Below, piece by piece: positions 32,638 through 42,093 of a stretch of 55,476 nucleotides of DNA. A model generated the notes under the pieces. It was given only the letters and a program-made list of their open reading frames with translations. It had not been told where the DNA came from and ran no database searches. The stretch lies in contig JAGWBV010000050.1 in the NCBI GenBank assembly GCA_021295715.1, positions 1 to 55,476 on the forward strand. The letters are read 5' to 3'. The DNA is from Candidatus Poribacteria bacterium. Lineage in GTDB: Bacteria; Poribacteria; WGA-4E; WGA-3G. The position numbers were made by a program, and so were the translations under genes. The number at the start of each line of letters is the position of its first letter. Position 1 is the first letter of the stretch.

Positions 32638-35334
32638 TTATTTCAGTATGACGAGTCGTCTTGTCTGTTTGAATGTCGGCGTTTCTAACTCACAAATGTA
32701 AACGCCACTCGCCACCTGTTCTCCTAACTCGTTTTTGCCGTCCCAATACGATGCTTCACCGCGGCTCAAGTAATACCCAGCAGTTTGATGTCCAGCGAAG
32801 AGTGTCCGCACCATACGTCCTGAGGCATCATAGATGCGTATCGTGATGTCACTATCTTTTGCGAGTTGGTACGGGATCCACGTCTCTGGATTAAACGGAT
32901 TTGGATAGTTGGCATGGAGTTTTGTATCTAACGGTTCTTCAATAGATATCAACCATACTTTTAAAAAACGTTTGACTAATTCCTTATGTGTAGCATTTGT
33001 TGAGACTTCTTCAATCTTTCCGTAAAAGGAAACGAGCAACGCGGTGTCAGCATCCGATAAACGGCTTTCAGTAGATCGATACTCCTTATGATATGGTGCG
33101 GCTGCAGTCTCTCGGTTGCTCTCAACCGATCTGAGAATCCAGACGAGATCTAAAATACTTACTTCACCATCTTTGTTGACATCTGTCCGAGGTTTTGTTG
33201 GTGGACTTTCCCCGAAATGCTTAACAACCAGAACAAAATCAAGTATATCTACTCGACCATCCTGATTGACATCTGCAGAGAGAGTTGTTCGTCCGTCAGC
33301 CTCAACAACTCGTAATACTTGGTTCACGGGTACATCCTTCAATATTTGAACGATGCCGCTGGGCCAATGGATGATCAGTTCACTGACAGTTTGGTTCTGG
33401 GCAAGTCCAAAATGGATGCGTTTCTGGTCTTGTTGACACCAATGGATACCGCCGCCGTTTTCTCGGAGCTGGGTCTTGCCATCAGGCGTCGTCGCGAAAA
33501 GCCTTGCTCCAATTCCATCCCGATTGGAAACGGTTCCTTCTAAATCAATCTGAAGCCAGTTATTGCCACCACCGGTGTTGTGGAAAAGTTGATCTGGTCC
33601 GTCGTTAAAAGGGAAGCCTCCATAGCCATTGGTAACGAAAAGGTCGAGATACCCATCGCGATCGTAGTCAGCCATTGTAACACTGTGTCCCTTGCCTTGT
33701 ACGTTAGCTGCAGCTCCACCTGCGTCAGGCACTTGAAGGAAGGTGCCATCCCCTTGGTTTTCATAAAGTTGATTGGGAAGATTCCCGGCACTACTTAACC
33801 GGACGATATATAAATCCAGATCCATATCATTATCAAAATCGCCAGTCGTGACAGAGCGTCCACCCAGGAACTCGTTAGGTCCGTTGGCAGTAATTTTCCT
33901 ACGAAACCCATTTCCGGTATTGATTAAAAGGACAGATGCTGGATTGTAGAAAAGCTCCGTCGGAGAAAAGTTAATCCGTTCCACCTCAGATATCGACCCT
34001 TCCGTTGAAACAACTGCATCGAAACCGGTCCAATTGTTCGTATGTGACATCTTATAGTATAACAGGGTCCACTTCTCTGTTGCAGGATCATATCCTATAT
34101 AAATGCCAAATAAATCAAATTCGGGACGTTCTTCCAAACCGATAACTTTAGGATCATCAGGAGATAAAACAAATTTAAAGGTTCCAGCATTGCGAACCGG
34201 ATCGGCCCCTGCAAATTCACCGTCAAATTCTGCCAACCGATGCCCGTCAGATCCAATAGATATGAGAGATGGACGCGGTTCCCAAACCGAATAAATTTCA
34301 AAACGTACATCGCCTTCTGCTTTAAAACTGACTCCCTTTTCGCCTCGGTTATTTCGAATATTGAGCCTTAATGTCGCGGCATCTACCTGTTCAACGTAAG
34401 AATTATAGACACCTCGAACCAGAAAGGCATCTGAGCGCAAATCACCATTGAAATCAGCATACACAGCATCATAAACGCTGTATTGTTCAGGGAAATTAAA
34501 TGTTGACCCTAATTCTTGAAAAGGGGTAACCGATATATCATACACCCCCCGTGGGTAAGGTCCACCACTCACAATTAGGTCCATCTTCCCATCCCCTGTT
34601 ATATCAGAAAGGTTGGCAAATTCCACACTGTCTTGGAATAACGATTCATGGGGACCGCTTACCCCGAAAAATCCGGTTTGTTCCTGTTGAAACAATATCG
34701 AGGCGATGGGTGAATCGATATCTGTTCTGAGTCTACCCGTTAACATGAGATCTAATTTCCCGTCGTTATTGAAATCCATCCAAATAGGTGTCCGTCCTCG
34801 CATCAGTGGGACATCAACACCAAGCTCAGAACCCCGCTCAATAAGCATACCATTCTCGTTCAGATAGAGATGATTTTCACTCTTTGGGTCGGGAGCCCTA
34901 ACGCGTCCTCCGTAACTCCCGGATAGCAGAATCAGATCTTGGTCCCCATCATTGTCAAAATCTGCCCATGCCGCGCCGTGCGTATCCACAGCTGGATTCG
35001 CGTTCCAAACCGTGTCAATAATGTCCGTGAAAGTTCCATCACCGTTGTTACGATAGAGACTCGGTTTGTGCCTGTGATTGGTAGCCCATAAATCCAAGTA
35101 GCCATCGCCGTCAAAATCCGCCCAAGCGTTGCCCCAACTTTCACCGATTCGTGTAATTCCAGCCTGTTGTGATACCTCTTCAAACTGAATATCACCTGAC
35201 GCAGGGGATAGCAAGCAGAAAATGGGCAACAACGAAATAGTTATCAGTTTTAAGAGAGGATTTGGTTGAACAATATGCTTCTTTAACCGACAACCGACAA
35301 CCGATAACTGATAACCAACAGAATAGATAGGCAT
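32638..35334 (-). CDS. secreted FG-GAP/ASPIC-UnbV repeat protein with dockerin and C-terminal sorting-like domain
   Basis: About 898 residues. After a signal peptide (LLKLITISLLPIFCLLSPASG) come several FG-GAP/VCBS calcium-loop repeats (DFDGDGYLDLWATN, DFDNDGDQDLILL, DFNNDGKLDLML, DFDNDMDLDLYIV, DYDRDGYLDLFV), then an ASPIC/UnbV domain (NWLQIDLEG ... GGIHWCQQDQ ... IHWPSGIVQ), two dockerin-type loops (DVNQDGRVDILDFV, DVNKDGEVSILDLV) and a C-terminal YPNPFNPETWIPYQL domain nearly the same as in the sulfatase. Likely a surface or secreted adhesion/binding protein. Start at 35334 chosen to avoid overlap with the glycosyltransferase; the residues before the signal are heptad-coded. Confidence 0.85.
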   Translation of the reverse strand: MPIYSVGYQLSVVGCRLKKHIVQPNPLLKLITISLLPIFCLLSPASGDIQFEEVSQQAGITRIGESWGNAWADFDGDGYLDLWATNHRHKPSLYRNNGDGTFTDIIDTVWNANPAVDTHGAAWADFDNDGDQDLILLSGSYGGRVRAPDPKSENHLYLNENGMLIERGSELGVDVPLMRGRTPIWMDFNNDGKLDLMLTGRLRTDIDSPIASILFQQEQTGFFGVSGPHESLFQDSVEFANLSDITGDGKMDLIVSGGPYPRGVYDISVTPFQELGSTFNFPEQYSVYDAVYADFNGDLRSDAFLVRGVYNSYVEQVDAATLRLNIRNNRGEKGVSFKAEGDVRFEIYSVWEPRPSLISIGSDGHRLAEFDGEFAGADPVRNAGTFKFVLSPDDPKVIGLEERPEFDLFGIYIGYDPATEKWTLLYYKMSHTNNWTGFDAVVSTEGSISEVERINFSPTELFYNPASVLLINTGNGFRRKITANGPNEFLGGRSVTTGDFDNDMDLDLYIVRLSSAGNLPNQLYENQGDGTFLQVPDAGGAAANVQGKGHSVTMADYDRDGYLDLFVTNGYGGFPFNDGPDQLFHNTGGGNNWLQIDLEGTVSNRDGIGARLFATTPDGKTQLRENGGGIHWCQQDQKRIHFGLAQNQTVSELIIHWPSGIVQILKDVPVNQVLRVVEADGRTTLSADVNQDGRVDILDFVLVVKHFGESPPTKPRTDVNKDGEVSILDLVWILRSVESNRETAAAPYHKEYRSTESRLSDADTALLVSFYGKIEEVSTNATHKELVKRFLKVWLISIEEPLDTKLHANYPNPFNPETWIPYQLAKDSDITIRIYDASGRMVRTLFAGHQTAGYYLSRGEASYWDGKNELGEQVASGVYICELETPTFKQTRRLVILK
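35285..35317. repeat. AACCGAC-type heptads at the FG-GAP gene start
   Basis: Units AACCGAC, AACCGAC, AACCGAT, AACTGAT in a row (period 7), coding the stretch VGYQLSVVGCRL ahead of the signal peptide. Confidence 0.8.
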
Positions 35335-35341
35335 TAAAATG

Positions 35342-36547
35342 CTACAAAAATTGTTGATAGACATTCATAATCCTTTCATAGTGGACATCGGCATTAAACT
35401 CTGTCTCCATCTTTTGGCGACCCATGCGCCCCATCTCGACAGCCTCGTTCTTATGCTCAGAAATCCATAGAAGACGCTCTCGAAGTGCTTCTCGCCCACC
35501 CGATGGAACGAGAAACCCATCAACGCCATCTACGATGAGTTCTGGAATCCCACCTATATCAGCACCAATGACCGGCTTGCCGTAAGCATAGGATTCTAAA
35601 ACAGACATCGGACAGTTCTCATACCACTCTGATGGCAAGATTGTACAGATGCTATTCAGAATGAGTTCCCGGAGCTCATCGCCCTGCTTAAAACCGAGGA
35701 GGTGAATATGATCACATGCGTTCTCTTTAACGATCCGCTGAATCTCGGGCATTGCTTCACCATCGCCGACGATGTAGATCGGGACTTGCTTGAGCGGTGC
35801 TGCCGCTTCTATCAAGGTCAAAATCCCTTTGCTCCGGTGCACCCGTCCGAAGTAGAGGATATAGTCTCCTACGTCGAAATTCGGTGTGATGTTAGAGACA
35901 TCGACAAAGTTATGAACGGTTGAGATTTGGTCTTCCGGGATGCCGTGTGAGATCATTTTTTTCCGAAGGAAATGAGAGACGGAAATGAAATGGTCGAATT
36001 TCTTGACGGCACCGAGGATGCGTGATACATAAGACTCCGTGACGCTCAACGCAGTCCGTGCAAGTGAACCCCTGTTGCACCGTTTTGGGAGCGCGCGCCA
36101 AAAGTGTTTACCTTCACACGCCTCGCAAATTTCATCGTTTGAGAGATGGCTATAAACTGGGCAGGTTAACTTGTACTCATGTAACGTCTGAATGAGCGGA
36201 ATTCCGTCTTTTTTTAGTACTTCCAAGATTGAAGCAGTAAGTTTACCGTAGTAGATATGGAAATGCGCGAGGTCGATATCCGTGTCTTTCAATAACCGTC
36301 GAATTGATTTAACGGCATCGTGTGAATATAAAAAGCGCAATAGGTCCCCTGCTCCGGGATGCTCGAAGTCGGCACCGCGCGGGAAATAGTGTTCCCATTC
36401 GGAGGGTTCGTTATTAGGGTTTGCCGCTGTGAAGGGCACGACCCGATGTCCGTGTTTTTGCAATAACTCGGCGAGGGTAAAGAAGTACCGATCGGAACCG
36501 CCACGGACATAGTAGTTTTGTGAGACGTTCAGAATTGTACTTTTCAT
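35342..36547 (-). CDS. GT4-family glycosyltransferase
   Basis: About 401 residues. GT-B fold: N-terminal YYVRGGSDRYFFTLAELLQKHGHRV (G-rich acceptor loop) and C-terminal YILYFGRVHRSKGILTLIEA, GEAMPEI and the donor-binding PSEWYENCPMSVLESYAYGKPVIG with its EX7E pattern. It extends the polysaccharide at the cytoplasmic face. The start is taken at MKSTILNVSQN (36547); two upstream in-frame ATGs add only four residues. Confidence 0.9.
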   Translation of the reverse strand: MKSTILNVSQNYYVRGGSDRYFFTLAELLQKHGHRVVPFTAANPNNEPSEWEHYFPRGADFEHPGAGDLLRFLYSHDAVKSIRRLLKDTDIDLAHFHIYYGKLTASILEVLKKDGIPLIQTLHEYKLTCPVYSHLSNDEICEACEGKHFWRALPKRCNRGSLARTALSVTESYVSRILGAVKKFDHFISVSHFLRKKMISHGIPEDQISTVHNFVDVSNITPNFDVGDYILYFGRVHRSKGILTLIEAAAPLKQVPIYIVGDGEAMPEIQRIVKENACDHIHLLGFKQGDELRELILNSICTILPSEWYENCPMSVLESYAYGKPVIGADIGGIPELIVDGVDGFLVPSGGREALRERLLWISEHKNEAVEMGRMGRQKMETEFNADVHYERIMNVYQQFL

Positions 36548-36568
36548 TTTCACCATCATTCACTCCTG

Positions 36569-37424
36569 CTATAGATCGATGAGAAGTGCGGCGATCCGCG
36601 CATCTGCGAACGGTTTATAATAGACTGTGCCTATCTGTTTGGTCGTCAGCACCGGATCAGCAGCATCTACAATAACATTCGCTATCTCGGTAGTATCTGA
36701 ATTTCCCCACCAATTATTGGTTACTATCAAGTCAAATTTTACATTCAGACGGAGTGCGAAGATATTTGTGTTCAGATTGTTGTTTTGAATAATAGATTGG
36801 ACATTTTCACAGAAGATACCTGTCTCGTTTTTGGTGATATTGTTTTTCTCAATCTTCGGACGCGTTTGGCGTCCGATAGTGCTGATTCCGATATGATTGT
36901 CCGTCGAGGGCGATGGCGGTTTTATTTTCACGAAGGATGCACGCTGCTACAGTCGGGGATGTCGTTTTGATGTCAAGGGCGACTGTGGCATGTTCGATAA
37001 CCGCCCCTCTGACAAAACTCTCTAAACCGTGTGTGTGGTCAAAGACGATACCAATCCAATCGCCGGGGGTAGGTCCAACATTATCCGATGTGAGATGCAC
37101 AAGTCGAGTTACTGGGTCTTGATCTAAAGGTGTTCCGATCTTTAAAATACCTCTTACTGTGAGAAGGGCATCCCGTCCAAATTTAACAGTCGTGCCGGGT
37201 GGGATGTTGAGGGTTACATTCTGTGGAATCTCCACTGTTCCCTGTACAATATACGTTTTTTCGGGGTCCCACGTTTCATTCTCAGTGAGTCGATGATCTT
37301 TAAGAACAACTTCAGCATTATCTCCAGGGGGTCCGAGAATCGGGGTTTCTTGCGTCGTACAGCCTATACCCACCGCTAAACCCAAACAGAAAATTAATAG
37401 GTAGTATATTAATCGAATTATCAT
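36569..37424 (-). pseudogene. parallel beta-helix lipoprotein interrupted by a frameshift
   Basis: The first frame (from MIIRLIYYLLIFCLGLAVGIGC, ATG 37424, lipobox Cys) reads through a Pbl/right-handed beta-helix pattern (QNVTLNIPPGTTVKFG, GDWIGIVFD, ACILRENKTAIALDGQ) and stops at 36849. The second frame (36569-36931) continues the same fold (IGISTIGRQTRPKIEKNNITKNETGIF, VTNNWWGNSD, GTVYYKPF). One base lost or gained near 36891-36896 would join them into about 285 residues. Either a recent mutation or a sequencing error. It would be a surface lipoprotein of unknown ligand, just upstream of the glycosyltransferase. Confidence 0.75.
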
Positions 37425-37522
37425 TTTTCTTTCGCTGCTTCCTATTTTGTAGGGTTCGTTGCAGTTTATGGAGATTTTCATCAAAAAATTTGGATACGAA
37501 TGTTGATCTTAGCCACAATACT

Positions 37523-40090
37523 TTAGAGTCTTGGATCAACCGCCTCACTTTCGAGTGCCAGAATTCCGAACACACATTCATGAACACGAGACAACGGTTC
37601 ACGATGCACAAAACGTTCAAGTGCCTCAACACCCAAGGCAAACTCTCGGAGTGCGAGGGAACGTTTGTGAGAGAGTCCACGGGAACGTAAGCGTTCTAAA
37701 TTTCGAGGTAATGTATATTCAGGTCCATAGATTATCCGCAGGTATTCACGACCTCGACACTTTACGGCGGGTTGGACCAATCCTCGCTTGCCTTGAACAA
37801 TAAAATCCAGAGGCTTGATGACTACGCCTTCACCGCCCTGCTCGGTGAGTTCTTCCCAGCGATGGATTGCCTCAGTTTGGCTTGTGTCATCGCTCAGATC
37901 AACCACCCCGTAGGGAGTTGCCAGCAACAGGGTGTCCTCAGAATTTTGACAGAGTTTGCTAAGCATTTCCATGTGCCACAGATGGTCTTTGTTGAAATAC
38001 ACCTCGCCCTCTGTCGCAAGTAGGTGGAATGGAGCCAATTTTAGGTCTGCAACGGATTGGACGTGCCAGCAGTATTGCTGATAAGCCTTGATATATTCGG
38101 TTACTGCCTTTGCGCGTTGACGATAATCATCCAATATAAAATTTGCTTCAATGCCTCGTTCGGCAGCCGCTTCCAAGGATGCAACTGCTTCCTCCAACGC
38201 GACACGAGCCGATGCGCCTACCGACGCATATTGTTGACGTAACAACTCCTGAGCCTTGACTGACCAAGGCATTAATTCACAATCAAAACAGATCCAATCT
38301 GTATTGAGCGTCTCCCAATAACCGGCTCTGTCCACTGCAGTTTTCACCTGTTTCAACAATTCGGTTTCAATATCAGCATCATTAAAGAATCGTCTGCCGG
38401 TGCGTGTGTAACAGATACCAAGGATGTTGTCCGCAATACCAAACCGATTTTTTGCGGTTTCTGGATCACGGCAAACGACAACGACAGCGCGTGACCCCAT
38501 GTGTTTTTCTTCCCAGATGACCTTGGATATGCCCTGCTTTCGATAATAAGTGAACGCTTCCGTTGGATGTTCGAGCACATCTGGTTTGTTCGTTGTTTCG
38601 GTTGGAGACATGGTCGGTGGCAGATATATAAGCCATTTTGGGTTTACAGCGAAACGACTCATTACCTCCAGTGCGGTTATTGCATTCTCTTCACGGATTG
38701 TGACGTTGTGATGTAATCGGGTGCTGATAATACGTTTTCCGAGGACCTCATCAATGTTTAGGATATCATCAGACCGCTGCGTTTCGACAGGACGGAGTCC
38801 GGAATCCGAGTTCCCTCCGACAAGAAGTGGCTTAGCCGGTTGATAATACATTTGGTGTGCTGGGATAGACACGAGTTCTTTTTCAGGGTATCGCAATGCT
38901 GTTAGTTTTCCACCAAAAACACATCCGGTATCAACGTTGATTGTTCGATTTACCCATTGCGGCTCGGCGACTGGCGTGTGTCCATAGACAACCATTGCAT
39001 TGCCGCGATACTCATCAGCCCAATTGCTCCGAATCGGCAAGCCGAATTCATCGGTTTCGCCAGTTGTTTCGCCATAGAGTGCAAATTCACGCACGCGTCC
39101 GGATGCCCTGCCCTGTAATTCCGCCTTCATTCCAGCATGCGCAACGACCAACTTCCCGCTGTCAAGTACGTAGTGGCTCACCAAGCCATTTAGGAATTCC
39201 GTGATTTGCGTCCTAAATTCGGCAGATTCTTCCTCCAATTGAGAGAGCGAATCCGCCAATCCGTGTGTCGGATTCACATTCCTGCCGCGAAGCGCGCCAA
39301 CCAACTTTACGTCATGATTCCCCGGCACACAAAGGGCTACTCCGGTCTTTTGCATTCCCATGACTAAGCGCAATACTTCGGCGACTTTTGGACCTCGGTC
39401 AACAAAATCCCCAACGAAGATTGCTTTCCTGCCTTGCGGTGACTCAACAATGGTTTCACCGTTTGGCGACGTTGAGATTTCATAACCGAGTTCTTTGAGC
39501 AATTCGACAAGTTCATCGAAACAACCGTGAATATCACCAATGATGTCAAAGGGTCCCTGCTCGCTTGTGCGGTTCACCCACAATGGCTGTCTTTCTACAC
39601 GGGTAGTTTCAACAGCCTCCGGTGTGGACATGACATAGGTGAAGCGCCGAAAACCTTCGCGTTTGAGATTGCGCAGCGAACGGCGGAGTTGCTGGCTCTG
39701 TTGGCGAACGACGTGAGGTTTTAAATTTCGGTCGGGACGTGCCTCGTTTCTTTCCTGACAGAGTTTTGTCGGCATGTTAAACACAATGGCAACGGTTAAG
39801 CAGTGGTATTCGTGCGCCAGTGCCAGCAAAGGCTTCCGTGCCTCAACCTGGACGTTCGTTGCATCAATGACTGTTAATTTCCCTGCAGCGAGTCGTTTCG
39901 AGGCGATGAAGTGCAGGACCTCAAATGCATCGTTTGTTGCAGTCTGGTCGGTCTCATCGTCTGAAACAAGTCCTCTGCAGAAATCCGATGAAAGAATCTC
40001 GGTCGGTTTAAAATGCTTATGTGCAAAGGTGGACTTGCCTGACCCAGAAGGTCCAATAAGAATTACAAGTGAAGGTTCAGGAATTTTCAT
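37523..40090 (-). CDS. pnkp: polynucleotide kinase-phosphatase-ligase Pnkp (RNA repair)
   Basis: 855 residues in three modules. Kinase: P-loop GPSGSGKST (13-21) phosphorylates RNA 5-prime ends. Metallophosphatase: GDIHG (185-189), GDFVDRGP (227-234), GNHD (257-260) removes 2-prime,3-prime ends. Adenylyltransferase/ligase: K529 in EEKHMGSR is the AMP-accepting lysine. Bacterial Pnkp works with Hen1 to mend ribotoxin-cleaved tRNA. Hen1 lies directly upstream. Residues about 420-434 (KPLLVGGNSDSGLRP) in the linker before the ligase are encoded by a dispersed repeat. Start context (GCAAGGTAAAATTAAAAT then ATG) is a MITE-like repeat end. Confidence 0.95.
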   Translation of the reverse strand: MKIPEPSLVILIGPSGSGKSTFAHKHFKPTEILSSDFCRGLVSDDETDQTATNDAFEVLHFIASKRLAAGKLTVIDATNVQVEARKPLLALAHEYHCLTVAIVFNMPTKLCQERNEARPDRNLKPHVVRQQSQQLRRSLRNLKREGFRRFTYVMSTPEAVETTRVERQPLWVNRTSEQGPFDIIGDIHGCFDELVELLKELGYEISTSPNGETIVESPQGRKAIFVGDFVDRGPKVAEVLRLVMGMQKTGVALCVPGNHDVKLVGALRGRNVNPTHGLADSLSQLEEESAEFRTQITEFLNGLVSHYVLDSGKLVVAHAGMKAELQGRASGRVREFALYGETTGETDEFGLPIRSNWADEYRGNAMVVYGHTPVAEPQWVNRTINVDTGCVFGGKLTALRYPEKELVSIPAHQMYYQPAKPLLVGGNSDSGLRPVETQRSDDILNIDEVLGKRIISTRLHHNVTIREENAITALEVMSRFAVNPKWLIYLPPTMSPTETTNKPDVLEHPTEAFTYYRKQGISKVIWEEKHMGSRAVVVVCRDPETAKNRFGIADNILGICYTRTGRRFFNDADIETELLKQVKTAVDRAGYWETLNTDWICFDCELMPWSVKAQELLRQQYASVGASARVALEEAVASLEAAAERGIEANFILDDYRQRAKAVTEYIKAYQQYCWHVQSVADLKLAPFHLLATEGEVYFNKDHLWHMEMLSKLCQNSEDTLLLATPYGVVDLSDDTSQTEAIHRWEELTEQGGEGVVIKPLDFIVQGKRGLVQPAVKCRGREYLRIIYGPEYTLPRNLERLRSRGLSHKRSLALREFALGVEALERFVHREPLSRVHECVFGILALESEAVDPRL
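38791..38833. repeat. third dispersed repeat, in frame in pnkp
   Basis: GGAGTCCGGAATCCGAGTTC and following CCTCCGACAAGAAGTGG match 54707-54749 (GGAGTCGGGAATCGGAGTTC, CCTCCTACAAGAACTGG) at most positions. In pnkp it codes KPLLVGGNSDSGLRP. Confidence 0.75.
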
Positions 40091-40226
40091 ATTTTAATTT
40101 TACCTTGCAGATAAGCAACAGGATTTGTACTTGACGTTTTTCGTGTTCGAGCCGAAAAATACCCAAGCAAAACATCCTTCCACTCCGTTTCAGGCTTGTG
40201 CTTTGGATTATGGAACTGCGTCCGTT
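40091..40226. repeat. MITE-like repeat copy between hen1 and pnkp
   Basis: TTTTAATTTTACCTTGCAG (40092-40110), GACGTTTTTCGTGTTCGAGC, AAAAATACCCAAGCAAAAC, then CTTCCACTCCGTTTCAGGC (partly like the CTCCATTTCATTACGGGC core). Head adjoins the pnkp ATG. Confidence 0.65.
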
Positions 40227-41630
40227 CTATTCATCAATTCCTTGGGTAAAGACCGCCATCTGCGTCGGTGGACCAACGTCTTCAGTCTCTGGTCCGACCG
40301 GGTGAAATGCGACGGTGTAATCGAAGCGTTTAGCAACATCTGTTGCCCAAGATTGAAACTCGTTCCGTGTCCACTCGAAACGGTGGTCTTTATGTCGAAA
40401 GGGTCCAGCCTGCAGATTCTCAAATTGGACGTTGTACTCTATGTTAGGTGTGGTCAACACAACCGTCCGAGGACAAGCAAACTCGAAAATCACCCGCTCA
40501 AAAGCGGAAAGTCGTGTCAAATCTAAGTGTTCGATTACCTCTATAACTGCAGCTGCATCGTATCCAACCAAGCGTTTATCTCGATATCCGAGCGATCCTT
40601 GGAATAGGCGAATCCGCTTTTTCTGTTTCTCAGGTAACCGATCGTAATGGAGCCGTTCCTGCGCGATTTTCAGCACATGATGTGAAACGTCCATTCCGAC
40701 AATCTCCTCAAACCGTTCCTCAGCCAACAATTTACGAAGAAGTTTTCCTTCACCACATCCCAAATCAAGAACACGTCTCGCGCCAGACTTTTTAAGGACT
40801 TCAGTGACGCTATGTAAACGGACTTCGTTTAGACCGATACGTTCTTCGACGAGTTCTTCTTGTGCTTGACGGTATTCGTCAGTCTCTTGAGCATCTTCTT
40901 CACGCAATTGGACAAGTGCCTCACGAGTGAGTTGCCGTTGATGCTTCAAGTAGCGACGGACAATAAATTCTTGTTCTGGATGAGCGGAGAGCCAGTTATC
41001 ACCATGCTTTAAGAGTTTTTCGATTTCTGCATCGCCAACCCAGTAGTGCTTCTCATCGTCAAGGACAGGAATCAAAACGTAAAGGTGTGTGAGGAGTTCG
41101 CTCAACGAACAGGTCTTTTCGAGTGTTACCGTAAAATAACGGCTTTCGCCCCAATCCGGAAATTGTGTATTTAGCGCGTGCTGTTCTGCCTGAATTGTAT
41201 AACCGAGCGGCTCGAAAAGCCGCCGCAACAACTTCTCTCCGCCGCGACACGGCAGAATGGATAACTTCGCGCTGAGAGGAATCGCAGTCTTCACGAGTTC
41301 TGGACGTTCTTTGCACTTGGCGGACAACGCGCTGCTAAATACCCGTGCGATTGCAACACTCAAAAACGACGAAGCGACGTAAGGGCGATCATTGACGTAC
41401 TGTGATAGCGCGAAATTTTCCGAAACCTGCCTGCGAGGTCGGCGGACAAGTCCAACCGAATCAACGTCGAGCAGCAGTGCTACCGTGCACATTCCGGTAT
41501 GTGCCTCCGGATAAAAGACATGTGCCTGACCAAAGGGAAGCCCAAAGGATTGGATTCTCGCTGGGTGTTTATGCAACAGATAACCGAGGTCTGTCGCAGG
41601 AGAATATGTGGTTGATATTGTCAACAGCAT
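40227..41630 (-). CDS. hen1: Hen1 RNA 3-prime-terminal ribose 2-prime-O-methyltransferase
   Basis: 467 residues. N-terminal Hen1-specific domain (MLLTISTTYSPATDLGYLLHK ... SFGLPFGQAHVFYPEA) activates the Pnkp ligase in studied systems; the C-terminal SAM methyltransferase has VLDLGCGEGKLL, metal-binding EVIEHLD, TPNIEYN and the RHKDHRFEWTR signature. It methylates the 3-prime end of a cleaved RNA before sealing so that the repaired tRNA resists a second cut. First gene of the hen1-pnkp operon. Its start abuts ATTTTAATTTATTGCCTC, a degenerate MITE-like end. Confidence 0.95.
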   Translation of the reverse strand: MLLTISTTYSPATDLGYLLHKHPARIQSFGLPFGQAHVFYPEAHTGMCTVALLLDVDSVGLVRRPRRQVSENFALSQYVNDRPYVASSFLSVAIARVFSSALSAKCKERPELVKTAIPLSAKLSILPCRGGEKLLRRLFEPLGYTIQAEQHALNTQFPDWGESRYFTVTLEKTCSLSELLTHLYVLIPVLDDEKHYWVGDAEIEKLLKHGDNWLSAHPEQEFIVRRYLKHQRQLTREALVQLREEDAQETDEYRQAQEELVEERIGLNEVRLHSVTEVLKKSGARRVLDLGCGEGKLLRKLLAEERFEEIVGMDVSHHVLKIAQERLHYDRLPEKQKKRIRLFQGSLGYRDKRLVGYDAAAVIEVIEHLDLTRLSAFERVIFEFACPRTVVLTTPNIEYNVQFENLQAGPFRHKDHRFEWTRNEFQSWATDVAKRFDYTVAFHPVGPETEDVGPPTQMAVFTQGIDE

Positions 41631-41792
41631 ATTTTAATTTATTGCCTCTGGGCACCGCTCCATTTCATTACGCGGTGGTCTCTGGTTAATTCGAGAACCC
41701 GCTTTAGATGATGAGAGGTCACTGACTTTACCAAAAACCTGCGTGAAACGAAATTAGGTTTCTTTAAATGGCATAATTTGTCTTCGCTTTAC
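41631..41792. repeat. degenerate MITE-like repeat copy upstream of hen1
   Basis: Contains CTCCATTTCATTACGCGG (41661-41678) and 41750-41792, which matches 11037-11079 in inverse orientation at 40 of 43 bases. The rest of the 463-base spacer to 42093 holds a promoter for the plus-strand gene and no gene that I can see. Confidence 0.65.
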
Positions 41793-41991
41793 TTATGGAA
41801 CATAACCCAGATTTAATCGTTAGAAAATCCTCAGCGGTGCAAGCATTAGATAATACAAATCAGCCCTTAAGTCCACCTACATTACATTATACCTTCCTTA
41901 CTGGAGCCCGTCAAGTCTTTACAGCGTCTTTCAGAGACATTCGATCCCCAGTTGTCAGTTTTGGGATTCAGTAAGTTCCAATGCATGACAT

Positions 41992-42020
41992 TTGTTTTAA
42001 ACCTCAAAAAGCAGTATAAT
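41992..42020 (+). promoter_or_regulatory. sigma70-like promoter of the TrpD2-like gene
   Basis: TTGTTT (41992-41997), 17 bases, TATAAT (42015-42020), 74 bases before the chosen start codon. Confidence 0.55.
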
Positions 42021-42093
42021 AGAATCAACCTTTCTTATCTAACATTTCACACTACCAAATATGATGGAAGCCACGCTCGGAGGATATTGTAAA

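Noticed and set aside
36880-36900. Programmed ribosomal frameshift in the beta-helix gene
   Set aside because: No slippery heptamer or downstream pseudoknot candidate is evident; mutation or error is simpler.
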